Assembly: GCF_039871975.1 (NCBI RefSeq)
Contig: NZ_JBDPLL010000001.1
From: Trichormus_B sp936914905
Lineage (GTDB): Bacteria; Cyanobacteriota; Cyanobacteriia; Cyanobacteriales; Nostocaceae
Reading direction: 5' to 3' (one strand)
Length of the DNA: 64,000 nucleotides
In this document: positions 55,214-64,000 of the stretch, piece by piece
Layout of the letters: every line of letters starts with the position of its first letter
Numbering within the stretch: the first letter of the stretch is position 1
Program-made: the position numbers and the translations under genes
The notes under the pieces: model-generated
What the model saw: only the letters and a program-made list of their open reading frames with translations
Databases searched by the model: none
Told to the model about the DNA's origin: nothing

Positions 55214-55955
55214 TTATCTTACACCTTGACAAAACTCATCAATCCAAGAAGGTAAACTACGGGCATTACTACCAGATGAGATAGGAGAAACGTCTTTGAT
55301 TGGGATGGTCGTAAATTCACCATTGTGATTAAGTTCTTTGAGGAAAGTGGGAACTTGTGTAGTAATAGTGAGCGACCTCTTGGATGTTTGTTACCCTCCC
55401 ACTCGAGAAAGCGGTTTAGCTGGAGAATGGTCATTCATTGGTGTGGCTAATCCCAGCGCTGAAACAATTTGGTGCTTTTGTTCCACACCTGAGGTAATCC
55501 TTATTAATACCTGTTTATTCTCCTGGGGCAGTCTGGAATGGGGCTTTTGTGATACCAAAGTCTTGACAGAAGCAGGACGACTACTTTATGCTAAAGGTGT
55601 ATCGACAAGGGCAATCTTAGCGGGAGGCTTACTGAGAATCTGATTTTTAGCCTGGATTTTCGTTGAAGAAGGCTCCGACTTTAATAATCGTAACTCTTCA
55701 TCAGGATTAAAGTGAAGACCCAAAGCCGCAACTATTTGATGAGGATTATTATTAAAATCCAGGATAAAAGGAAGTATTTGCTTTAACTGAGGTTCTAAAA
55801 CAGACAGAGTTCCCAAAATATAACCAGACAAAGGTCGTCGGACACCATCGTAGGAACGCAAAATTTTCATTTTGACCAGCCAAGGATTGTTTTCCTTTGC
55901 AGTAGTAACCCAGCCACTTCAGTTTTAAAGATTGACGTAGCTGCTGAATGTCCAT
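55214..55955 (-). pseudogene. DUF5331 protein, broken
   Basis: Starts MDIQQLRQSLKLKWLGYYCK at 55955, shifts frame near 55880, then reads ILRSYDGVRRPLSGYILGTLSVLEPQLKQILPFILDFNNNPHQIVAALGLHFNPDEELRLL (a DUF5331-like block). A TAA at 55586-55588 follows DTPLA. The same frame continues (ITSGVEQKHQIVSALGLATP), meets a second stop near 55400, and ends PSWIDEFCQGVR. So at least one shift and two stops. The family is cyanobacterial and of unknown function. Confidence 0.75.
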
Positions 55956-57109
55956 TAGTTGCCTCACTTCAGTGAACAATAGTGCAGTATTTAGTATATT
56001 TTTAATTTAGGTTGTTCTATCTACGCCAGATGCCTAAAAATGGTGTCAATTATTTATTACCATGTTGGATTCAGCTTCTAAATAGTACAAAACTACAAGC
56101 ACAACTAGCCAGGAAATACTTTGAGTTACATCCTTCTGGACAAATGATTATCCAGTTGTTTTCGGTAATTTATGCACCAATAGACAAAAATTCATTCATA
56201 AGTTGTCTCAGTCGAATTAGTGCGTTAGATGAAAACAATCAACCTTGGGTGACTAAAACCCTCAGTCGCCAAATTGTTAAATTATTAACAGCAGGTTTGT
56301 TAGTACAGCAAAGCAGAACAAACCCTGAATATCACCCGCTACTCACAGAAATTGCTACTCGTCATGCTCTACAAACATGACAATTTGATATACTAGTTAT
56401 AGTGGTAGAAGAAAAGCTATCAATACAAACTCACTGGCAAAATGGATCTCGGATTTTTTACTATGAAAAATATAGTTATAGAACATCTCTTAGAGCAAAT
56501 ATGTAAGAACCCCTTTGATGCAGATTGGTTTAAAACCCTACCACTAGGATTATATGAAAGTAGCATATCTAGTATGCTCCTCAATTCAGCATTAAAATTG
56601 TCTGAGTCCTAAGATGCCTTTGCATTATTGGAAGAAGAATGTTATGAACCTAGGAAATATTCCTCAGATTATCTGCATCTGATTTTGACAGAACAAATGC
56701 TGTTAAGAGGTTGTACCAAAGATGCACAAGATTGTTTGTAGAGGATATCCGAAGAATATCAAGATAAAGCCACTGTCTTTTGGGGTTGGTTGAGTTTTGT
56801 GCGGGTTGAGAATGAAAAAGCTATTAAATATTAGTAAATATTAGAGACGGCAGAAAATTTACAAAGGAGTCTGTGTCTGGCTTTCCATAGTGTTAAGATT
56901 AGGAAACAGCCAAGGAAAGAATCAGGCTTGGGAATAGTAACTGATAGGAACTATCCATGAAGATCTTTGATGACTAATTCATAACTGACCTCATATCCAT
57001 AACATTTATAAAATGGGCAAAACTAGTGAACCAATTCTCAATGTGACTAAACCACAAATACTAAGAATTACTTGTTAGTAAGTTAGTAAATTCAGGAATT
57101 CAGGGGAAA

Positions 57110-57600
57110 TCTTTGTTGAGCTACCCTGAATATTTTTACAAGTCTAATGACGTGTTCGACAAAAATACCTTTGCTAGAAAACTCTTTGTTTCGTGCCTTT
57201 TGTTCTGACTCGGGATTCCATAATCGCTATCATGTTTTTCTACCTGTTCAAGGAGACTAGCAGGCAAAACATTTCCTAATATCTCTAGCCAGTAATTAAA
57301 TGTGTCCTTTGCTTCCGTTCTGGATATACTGAAATGCAAACCTAAAACGTCAACTGAAATGCAAACCTAAAACGTCAAATGTCGGCATTTTCCTCAAATA
57401 GAACTCTGATTTATAGGTATCTTTTTACTTTCTATCTCAGGTTGAAGTTTTTTATGCTGCATTTCCGCTTGGGCTAAGAAGTCGTGAAACTGATGCTTAG
57501 TTATTCCTAGTATTTGTTTTCTACGATGTGGATATTCAAGAATATAATTAAGTGGATTTTTCCTTTTGGTAGACTGTCAAAATTTCCTTCTACCATTTTT
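57110..57600 (-). mobile_element. IS5-like (HTH_Tnp_4 type) transposase remnant
   Basis: Inside the helicase gene, the minus strand reads MHFSISRTEAKDTFNYWLEILGNVLPASLLEQVEKHDSDYGI, preceded by pieces resembling the usual N-terminus (HRRKQILGI, FHDFLAQAEM). This is the N-terminal half of a DDE/HTH_Tnp_4 transposase. Stops and a 25-bp tandem duplication at 57328-57377 disrupt it. Confidence 0.65.
57328..57377. repeat. 25-bp tandem duplication
   Basis: ACTGAAATGCAAACCTAAAA followed by CGTCA occurs twice head-to-tail (57328-57352, 57353-57377) without change, inside the IS5-like remnant. Confidence 0.92.
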
Positions 57601-58199
57601 TTTTGACACCAAGTTAATTTTCCTGACAGGTCTATTATACAGATGCCCTCAAAGCCCTGAAAAAAGCCAAGGGCAAATGCCAAATATATTTTAACACAAT
57701 GGGCGCGGTTTATTTTTTATTCTTGCCTTGTTAAGAGATGTTTCAGTGCAACGCCTGCGGGAAGCAGAAGATTACACCACTTTAATGTCTCCTCAATGAG
57801 ATAATTTTCTTGGGTTTATTTATACCAGACTGAAAATGATACTGCAAGTCCAGCAAGGTAATATCACCCAAAAAGAATTTATAGTCAGCCCCCACATTTC
57901 ATCTGTGGAAGAAGAAAATAGTTTTCAAACATTATTTTGTTCTTTGTGCCTTTACTGGATGAATGCTGAAAGTGCCAAAAAACCCTTACCTAATTTATTA
58001 GAACAATTGTATCGGAGAGCGATCGCATCCGGTCATCACTGGCTGGCAATGGAAACTGGAGAACTCTTATCCCGACTCAAATCCAGTAGTTACTACAAGC
58101 AACAAGCAGAGGCACTCCGAAAGGAATTAATAAGATTCCCGAATGGAATAGACAAACTTTTAAGGCCCATGAAGAAAAGATTAGAGAAGCTCCATTAAT

Positions 58200-58517
58200 A
58201 TGGATAAATTTATTGCTTCAGCACTAGGAGAGCATTCTAAAACTCTGGTTCAAAAAAGAAATTATCTTTTACGTCCCTATGGGGAAGAACGTTTGAATTA
58301 TGCTGAAGTTTTAGCCTGTCAATTACCTATTGGTAGTGGAGCTATCGAAAGTTTAATCCCCCAAGTTGTCAATTTAAGAATGAAAGGAAAAAGTAAATTT
58401 TGGTTAAAAGAAAATGAGGAAATTATGTTAAATCTTCGTTGTCAATGGATAGCTGGAAGTTGGCATAATTTCTGTAATTTCATTTTTACCTCTTTTATCC
58501 ATCTTCAAACTGTCTAA
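58200..58517 (+). mobile_element. ISKra4-like transposase remnant, C-terminal
   Basis: A 105-residue frame with QLPIGSGAIESLIPQVVNLRMKGKSKFWLKENEEIMLNLRCQW, the PIGSGxxES...RMKG pattern typical of ISKra4-type transposase C-termini. It lies between the second and third helicase segments. The N-terminal and catalytic parts are absent; the flanking 58520-58890 is unassigned. Confidence 0.65.
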
Positions 58518-59287
58518 TATTTTATACCTACAACTCCTATTTAACAGAATTTTCTATGGTAATCAATACCTGCTTATTTGATTACTGGCGTAAGCAGCTT
58601 ATTCCCACTAGCCACAAATTATTGAATGCAAGTCTTCTTAGGATGTTTTGAGAAGATACTTTGTCTTGCAATTTTATTTGTTTGATGTGATTTATTTTAC
58701 TTTACTTCCAGAAAAATATTTTAGCGATATCTGTGGTTGGCGTAGCTCAAAGCAGACTTTTTGCCATACATCACAAAGTTGCGTTGCTCCCATCTGTAGT
58801 TGTATTAAAGCATATAATGATGGTTCTTATTACGGCAAAGTTGACTATCGCTTCAGTGAAATAGCCATCTTGGCATTAATTGGATGTCTATTTAGTGTAT
58901 TCGGAAGATACGCCTAATATCCGTGTAGAAATCCTCAAGGGAGAACCAGAACTGCTGGTTAAAAAAGAAAAACAAGGCCGTCTCACCTTCGAATTTTCCC
59001 CCAAAATTACAGAATCACAAAATATTCTGAATATCAAAGAAACTCCCACCCGCATCAAAGTCATTGAAATTACACCCGAACACCGACGCATAGCTGAGAT
59101 TCTGGGTAGGGACAATAAATTAAACGTACCCATCATTGCCCAAAAACAAGTTTTAGCAGCCATTAATGCTGTCTCTGGCATCGTCACCTTCCATTCTGAC
59201 ATTGGTAGCGGTTCAGAAGGTGCAGAAGAAGTACCCGCCAAACGATACCCCATATTCAGCTCTTACCTGCCAATACCAGATTAAAAA

Positions 59288-59482
59288 TCACCCTATTATC
59301 CCGTCCCTTTGCCCAAGGTGACTTACCATTAAACTACCCAACAACAGCGATAAAGTGTAAATAATTACCGCCAATAAACCCAACGGCGCAATAATTAGCA
59401 CAATCCAGGTAATTCCTCCATTCACAACCGCCACTAACCAACTACGGTAGTGCACCAACCTCTTAGCTACAGACAGAGACAT
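59288..59482 (-). pseudogene. Small membrane protein fragment, possibly Csx18-like
   Basis: Reads MSLSVAKRLVHYRSWLVAVVNGGITWIVLIIAPLGLLAVIIYTLSLLL and then runs into the 3' end of the helicase remnant at about 59,335, where the match ends. The NGGITWIVLIIAPLGLxAVII pattern resembles the small CRISPR-associated membrane protein Csx18 of cyanobacteria. No cas gene or CRISPR array is nearby, so this is tentative. The gene is probably truncated. Confidence 0.35.
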
Positions 59483-59635
59483 AATAAACCTGCCTTTTCA
59501 AATTCAACAGGTTCATTATGTCACCCTATGGAAGAGGCATATTCCAATTTTGATATCCATGTTCAATAGACCTTTCTTTAAAAGAAAGTTTGTGGGGAAA
59601 TAAACAGAAAAAATGTAACTATGTATATCAATAAT

Positions 59636-59790
59636 GACAAGTCCCCTAGAAAGAATAGAATTATACCCCCAGGAATCAAAAAGATTAATTGGGACTAAGT
59701 ATGAAGACTTTATGATATTAGTAGCATTAGCAGAAAAAAGGGATCTAGAGAAACAAGCAGAAATTGAAGAAGAAAAATTAGGTTAATAGG
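59636..59790 (+). mobile_element. Transposase N-terminal fragment (HTH_Tnp_4 type)
   Basis: A short frame MTSPLERIELYPQESKRLIGTKYEDFMILVALAEKRDLEKQAEIEEEKLG ending in TAA. The N-terminus pattern (LERIELYPxExKRLIG) is typical of IS5-group transposases of Nostoc. The rest is missing. Confidence 0.5.
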
Positions 59791-59810
59791 GTCTGGAGGA
59801 GAAAGTTGAA

Positions 59811-60142
59811 ATGCGACTTCGGGAAATGGAAGATAGAATCCATGCGACTGATACGCCTTTGTATGAAACTGAGAAACATCAACCAGAAAATTGTCAAAAT
59901 CTGGGATGAAAAAATTGATTCTTGGTGCAAAACTTTTTGGTCTCTCAAGTTGTTTCTGATGCAGTCAGTCAAAGAATGTTTTGATGCTTATGAAACGGAT
60001 TAATAATGATATCAATTCTCGTAAATCGGAGTTAGATAATCTCCTCAAACAAAAAACTACACACGAAATTAATCGTGAAGCTGAATTCAAGCGTTTAAAA
60101 ACTGTGCAGGAAGGTATTATTGAGCAACTACAAAAAATTTAA
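59811..60142 (+). pseudogene. Helical/coiled-coil remnant, perhaps dynamin-associated
   Basis: In shifting frames: MRLREMEDRIHATDTPLYET, then IKIWDEKIDSWCKTFWSLKLFLMQSVKECFDAYETD (near 59906-60001) and RINNDINSRKSELDNLLKQK, IEQLQKI to TAA 60140-60142. Long helical and charged; it lies just before a dynamin-like pseudogene. I recognise no defined domain. Confidence 0.45.
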
Positions 60143-60260
60143 TCTGCATACACCAATTTATTAGCTTACTATAGCTAACTAAATTTAGAGACCCACAACA
60201 AGATCCCCAACTTCTTGAACAAATCGGGGATCTGAATACCAATTATTAAATCAAGGGAAT

Positions 60261-61149
60261 ATGCACCAAAAATATCAAAATTCTAGTCAACTAATAGATT
60301 CTATTAAATCTGCTTGTAAATTAATGGAATGGATTTGAATCTAGAATCAAATCTATATAAAGTCTATATAAAGATGTAGTTGCTGTCTGCAATCGTTTAA
60401 ATAAACCTAATTTTCAGGTTGCTGTATTCGGTCTTTTTAACCATGGTGAATCAAATTTGTTAAATGCGATTTCCCAACATCGCATTTAACAAATTTGATT
60501 TAATACCGACTACTGGTGCTGCAATTACTGTTAAATATGGTTCAACTCTCCCTCTCCGCACACGCATTATGTCTGTTGGTAGATGGGACAGAAATCTATC
60601 TCACTGGAACAGAGGTTTTACAACAGTTTGCGGTTTTAGATGGAAATAGATAGATGAGAAAAGATGTTGCATGTGTTGAGGTTTTTTGTCCTGATTCCTT
60701 TTTAGAAAGGGGTGTGGAATTTGTAGATTTACCAGGAAGCAATGACAGATAAGCACAGGATAATTTAGTGGGGGATCACCTACTAGAAAGAGATTTAGTT
60801 ATACAATTATTAGATGCTCGTAAATTGATGACTCTAGGTGAACGGGAAAACTTAAGAGATTGGTTATTAGAACGCGGGATTAAAACCGTTGATTTTGTTG
60901 CTAATTTCTAAAATTTACTCGAACCAGAAGAACAAAAACAAGTTTATAATCGTTTGTTATTTGTTGCAGAAAGTTTCCGTATTGAACTAACAGTGGGTTT
61001 TAGTAACTTGTATATATATAGTTGATGGTCTACCTGCTTTAGGCGCTAGATCACAAGGTGATGTAGCAGCAGCGAATAGTAGCAGTCTAGTAGCTTTTGA
61101 AACAGCTTTACAGAATATAGTTGAAATTTTACAACATCTAATATTTTAG
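60261..61149 (+). pseudogene. Dynamin-family GTPase, broken
   Basis: Starts MHQKYQNSSQLIDSIKSACK at 60261. The P-loop reads VAVFGLFNHGESNLLNAI: the conserved GKS/T Lys is Glu. A 22-bp inverted repeat immediately follows and shifts the frame; then DLIPTTGAAITVKYGSTL, the EVFCPDSF and VEFVDLPGSND (G3) blocks, QLLDARKLMTLGERENLRDWLLERGIKTV, and NLLEPEEQKQVYNRLLFVAESF. It carries multiple stops and shifts. Bacterial dynamin-like proteins remodel membranes; this copy is dead. Confidence 0.78.
60449..60500. repeat. Perfect 22-bp inverted repeat inside the dynamin remnant
   Basis: Arms 60449-60470 and 60479-60500 are exact complements (core ATTTGTTAAATGCGAT) with an 8-base loop. The left arm encodes the conserved LLNA after the P-loop; the right arm replaces the sequence before DLIPTTG. 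Confidence 0.92.
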
Positions 61150-61231
61150 ATGATTATAATGGCTAAATATTTACCAAATTTTACCCATGTTCAACAGAAA
61201 TCCTGGTAAAACACTTTCAGAACTGACAGTA

Positions 61232-61763
61232 TCAGGATTTTCTAAACATTTCTCTGTTTGTCCAGGACGATAAATATAAACTCGGCGATAAATATAAACT
61301 CGGCGATTTTTTCGGTCGATTAATTAATCCTAATTGTATTCCTGGTTCCTGGATATATTCTGTCATTTTATCTTTTAAAGGTTGCAGGTTATAAGAAGGT
61401 GATCGCAATTCAATGACAAAATCACGACAAATAGGTGCAAACTTCTTTTCTTGTTCTGGTGTTAGGGTCTTCCATCTGTCGAATTTTATCCAGGAAGCAT
61501 CAGGAGAAAGTTCTGCACCTGTGGAAAGTTTAAACTCTGTGCTGGAAGAAAAAGGAATACCTGTACCATCTTTTTCTGACCATACCCACAATTGTCCAAG
61601 GATATTAATTTCTCGATTTCCTATTTCTGAACCTGCTGGTGACATAATTGATATGTCTCCAAATCTATTTCTTTATTGATATTTCTCCAAATCTATTTCT
61701 TTCAATGCGTAAGTCGCGGTTTAGGTGACAGAATTTAAAAAATTGTTCGTCTGTCATTGACAT
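61232..61763 (-). pseudogene. Uma2-family (DUF820) endonuclease-like protein, broken
   Basis: The N-terminus starts at ATG 61763 or 61757 (MTDEQFFKFCHLNRDLRIER). A 28-bp duplication near 61656-61700 shifts the frame before ISIMSPAGSEIGNREINILG. The body SSSTEFKLSTGAELSPDASWIKFDRW...PICRDFVIELRSPSYNLQPLK is clearly Uma2 (restriction-endonuclease fold with the FVIELRSP motif). After QEPGIQLG the C-terminus is shifted and an 18-bp tandem repeat follows. The family is very common in cyanobacteria; function uncertain. Confidence 0.82.
61268..61303. repeat. 18-bp tandem duplication
   Basis: CGATAAATATAAACTCGG occurs twice head-to-tail (61268-61285, 61286-61303) in the 3' end of the Uma2 remnant. 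Confidence 0.9.
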
Positions 61764-62069
61764 TGACGGTGAAAACAGAAAAACTAAAGGGGATAAAAGC
61801 ATGGTTAGTTTCTCCTACTTTGCTGACCCAACTAATTTTAGTTTATCGTTACAGTTGTGAATATATATAAAATTGATATTTCTCCAAATCTATTTCTTTC
61901 AATGCGTAAGTCGCGGTTTAGGTGACAGAATTTAAAAAATTGTTCGTCTGTCATTGACATTGACGGTGAAAACAGAAAAACTAAAGGGGATAAAAGCATG
62001 GTTAGTTTCTCCTACTTTGCTGACCCAACTAATTTTAGTTTATCGTTACAGTTGTGAATATATATAAAA
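61676..62069. repeat. Exact 197-bp tandem duplication
   Basis: 61676-61872 is repeated at 61873-62069; I found no difference by eye. Each copy contains, on the minus strand, the start region and about 30 codons of the Uma2 gene (TDEQFFKFCHLNRDLRIER). A third, partial piece (TCTCCAAATCTATTTCTT at 61656-61673) lies at the gene side. The identity implies a recent event. Confidence 0.93.
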
Positions 62070-62142
62070 ATGGTGGGTTAAAAATGGTGGGTTACGCTGT
62101 CGCTCACCCACCCTATGAAATTAATATTAATGTTACTGCAAA

Positions 62143-62781
62143 TTATTTGTTAGGTTGGGGAGTCATCCGCAAATAAGGTTTTATTGCTTGATAACCTTTG
62201 GGGAATTTCTCTTTCAGGACTTCGGGATCTTTCAAGGATGGAACAATTACGCAGTCTTCTCCATCTTTCCAGTCTGCTGGTGTAGCAACGCTGTAGTTAT
62301 CTGTTAATTGCAAAGAGTCAATTACTCGCAATAGTTCATCAAAATTACGTCCGGTACTGGGGGGGTAGGTGAAAGAAAGACGCAGTGTTTTGTTGGGGTC
62401 AATCACGAATACGGAACGCACTGTGATGTTGGCAGCTGCTTTGGGGTGAATCATATCATAAAGGTCAGAAACCTTTTTGTCAGCATCTGCCAAAATTGGG
62501 TAATTTAGGGTGGTGCCTTGGGTTTCTTCAATATCTCCCACCCAGGCATTATGGGAGTCTACATTATCAACGCTGAGTGCGATCGCTTTGACGTTGCGTT
62601 TGTCAAATTCTGGTTTTAACTTCGCAACGGTACCTAATTCTGTGGTGCAAACAGGTGTAAAGTCAGCAGGGTGAGAAAACAGCACTACCCAGCTGTCACC
62701 TGCCCATTCGTAAAAATTTATGTCGCCGTGTGTAGAGGCTTGAGTAAAGTTGGGTACTGTATCACCAAGATGGAGAGCCAT
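62143..62781 (-). CDS. Peroxiredoxin, 1-Cys (Prx6) type
   Basis: 212 residues from ATG 62781 (MALHLGDTVPNF); the longer frame to 62907 is spacer. The start has AGGGAA upstream. The catalytic Cys is in HPADFTPVCTTEL (residue 47 or so), with GKxP-type surroundings and the C-terminal DWKDGEDCVIVPSL extension typical of Prx6. It reduces hydroperoxides and is often important in heterocystous cyanobacteria. It lies 125 bases after the glycosyltransferase on the same strand. Confidence 0.93.
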   Translation of the reverse strand: MALHLGDTVPNFTQASTHGDINFYEWAGDSWVVLFSHPADFTPVCTTELGTVAKLKPEFDKRNVKAIALSVDNVDSHNAWVGDIEETQGTTLNYPILADADKKVSDLYDMIHPKAAANITVRSVFVIDPNKTLRLSFTYPPSTGRNFDELLRVIDSLQLTDNYSVATPADWKDGEDCVIVPSLKDPEVLKEKFPKGYQAIKPYLRMTPQPNK

Positions 62782-62906
62782 GCTAGATTCCCTGTAATTA
62801 AAAAATATAACTATTTTACTGTGCCATAATGACACAAAACGACTATTATCCCATAGAGATTGAGCTGTTTGCAACAAAATTTTAGATTTTTTAACTCTTG
62901 GTGACA

Positions 62907-64000
62907 TTAGAAGATGGTATTTTCAACCATAATTTCTCGGTAAGCTTGAATTACTTGTTCTGTGATAGCATCCCAACTAAAATGTTGTAAGGCGTATTTT
63001 TGGGCATTTAATCCCCGACGTTGACATTCTTGGAGATTTGACAATGCTGTTGTTAATAATCTCAGTATTGATTCTACATCCGTTGTCCCCACCCAACCAG
63101 ACTCACTATCTAACACCTGTTGATAAATATGCACTTGATCAGAAATAACCACAGGTATTCCTGCTACCATCGCTTCTGCAACAGCAATACCAAAATTTTC
63201 ATAGTATGACGGTAAAACAAATAAATCAGCAGTTTCCAATAAACTGATTTTTGCTTCACCAGTCACAAACCCAGTTATCGTAGTATGTGATTTTAACTGG
63301 GAATTTTCAATCTCAGATTTAATTTTTTGCTCATATATTGGGTCTTGGGGATTTGTACCCGCTAAAACAAAATGAAAATCCAAACCCTGTATTGATAATT
63401 TTTGTAATGCTGGAATTAATAATTCTAAACCCTTTTTGGGATCAATACGTGACATAAATAAAACCACAGGTTTATCATTAAAAATACCAAACTTATTTCT
63501 AATGTTTTCAGTCTTATTTTTGGGAGGAATAACACCCAAAGGAATCACTAAATCTTTTGTACTTACTCCAAATCTTGATGATATCTTCGCCTCTTGTTCA
63601 CTAGTAAAATGAATTGCAGATGCACCTGCTAAATTCCGACGTTCTAATAGTGCAACATACAGCTGCTTTAATTGTTTTTTCTTCCTTAAATCAGATGGAT
63701 CAAGTGTTCCCAAAGGACGTAAAATATAAGGTAAATTTTGCTGATAACAGATAGTAGCTGCTAAAGTACTTATAGGAGAGAATAAAGCGTGAATATGGGC
63801 AATATCGGAATATTTGGCGTTATTTTTCAAGAATTTTAATAAACCGAGAGAAAATTTATATCTACGAAATGGCGCACAGCGAAAATAAATGATTTCATAA
63901 CCATCTTGTTTGATGGGAATATTTAAAGGAACGTCCAGCGGTTGTTGACAATTATCACCATTACTATCAGTCGTCAAGATAGTAACTTCTACACCAGCTT
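62907..64000 (-). CDS. Glycosyltransferase family 4-like, 5' part outside window
   Basis: The open frame continues past the window edge (GVEVTILTTDSNG... reads from 63998 inward), so the internal TTG 63977 is not the start. About 360 residues are present. The GT-B fold shows HALFSPISTLAATICY in the acceptor domain and VVLFMSRIDPKKGLELLIPAL, HFVLAGTNPQDP and the donor-site PSYYENFGIAVAEAMVAGIPVVIS (E-x7-E) motif. It transfers a nucleotide-activated sugar, probably in polysaccharide synthesis; substrates unknown. Confidence 0.88.
   Translation of the reverse strand, partial: AGVEVTILTTDSNGDNCQQPLDVPLNIPIKQDGYEIIYFRCAPFRRYKFSLGLLKFLKNNAKYSDIAHIHALFSPISTLAATICYQQNLPYILRPLGTLDPSDLRKKKQLKQLYVALLERRNLAGASAIHFTSEQEAKISSRFGVSTKDLVIPLGVIPPKNKTENIRNKFGIFNDKPVVLFMSRIDPKKGLELLIPALQKLSIQGLDFHFVLAGTNPQDPIYEQKIKSEIENSQLKSHTTITGFVTGEAKISLLETADLFVLPSYYENFGIAVAEAMVAGIPVVISDQVHIYQQVLDSESGWVGTTDVESILRLLTTALSNLQECQRRGLNAQKYALQHFSWDAITEQVIQAYREIMVENTIF

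Larger units (their letters stand above)
56030..59333 (+). pseudogene. DEAD/DEAH (SNF2-type) helicase, broken by insertions
   Basis: Three segments of one gene are visible. 56030-56836: MPKNGVNYLLPCWIQLLNS, SGQMIIQLFSVIYAPIDKNSFISCLSRI, then NPFDADWFKTLPLGLYESSIS and a TPR-like part with several stops. 57625-58128: TDALKALKKAKGKCQIYFNTMG, then LLSRLKSSSYYKQQAEALRKEL. 58895-59333: VYSEDTPNIRVEILKGEPEL, TPTRIKVIEITPEHRRIAEILG, IVTFHSDIGSGSEGAEEVPAKR. These fit the N-terminal part of large Nostoc SNF2-like helicases; the ATPase core is missing. IS pieces separate the segments. Confidence 0.72.

Noticed and set aside
55338..55643. 101-residue plus-strand frame
   Set aside because: Antisense to the DUF5331 pseudogene, which reads sensibly on the minus strand.
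62782..62907. 42-residue N-terminal extension of the peroxiredoxin
   Set aside because: Not family-like; ATG 62781 with AGGGAA upstream gives the normal length.

Overview
The window is chromosomal DNA of a filamentous, heterocyst-type (Nostocales) cyanobacterium. Evidence: cyanobacterial gene orders (rpsL-rpsG-fusA-tufA-rpsJ; rpmH-rnpA-PH-yidC-jag-DUF177; crtP-crtB; split pntA1-pntA2-pntB), an RNase E ending in the cyanobacterial Arg-rich tail, frequent HIP1 octamers (GCGATCGC), heptanucleotide STRR repeats and ISAzo13-type transposase remnants. Core genes are intact, but the accessory DNA between them is heavily pseudogenised. This resembles a host-restricted symbiont such as the Azolla cyanobiont ('Nostoc azollae'). 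That identity is an inference; no search was run.

Layout. 1-9.7 kb: tail of a phosphodiester glycosidase, a cupin, an IscA-like protein, the str operon with a near-consensus promoter, then a LON-domain protein, prephenate dehydratase and DUF1997. 9.8-16 kb (minus strand): radical SAM, DUF2344 and hypothetical genes, rne, and an rnhB dead by several lesions. 16-31.4 kb: small conserved genes, clpS, a CPBP protease, pentapeptide and DICT proteins, a radical SAM protein, the pnt transhydrogenase operon, and the rpmH-to-DUF177 cluster for ribosome, RNase P and membrane-protein insertion. 31.4-47.2 kb is mostly wreckage: a dead AbrB/PIN toxin-antitoxin pair, ISAzo13, IS66-like and IS1634-like remnants, a broken polar amino-acid ABC transporter, an RTX tail, a dead siderophore locus (TonB receptor, binding protein, MFS) and a broken ndhD. 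Surviving genes inside it are murA, tRNA-Leu, a TrmH methyltransferase, a thermonuclease and a COQ4-like protein. 47.4-55.1 kb is intact: nagZ, phytoene desaturase and synthase, tRNA-Ser, a NatB-type binding protein, an outer-membrane protein and YgfZ. 55.2-62.1 kb is wreckage again: DUF5331, an SNF2 helicase cut by IS remnants, dynamin-like and Uma2 genes. The window ends with a 1-Cys peroxiredoxin and a glycosyltransferase that runs off the edge.

Most unusual points: (1) perfect 16-26 bp inverted repeats with short loops occur repeatedly with unrelated sequences, two of them inside protein-coding genes, and short exact tandem duplications are frequent in dying genes; together these look like template-switch or slippage mutagenesis. 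(2) murA appears to start at ATT behind a perfect Shine-Dalgarno. (3) rnhB has lost a catalytic Glu, carries an amber stop and is frameshifted, beside an intact rne. (4) A COQ4-motif protein overlaps a small membrane-protein frame in an organism expected to make plastoquinone. No CRISPR array, prophage or intact transposon was seen, and no convincing new multi-gene system.
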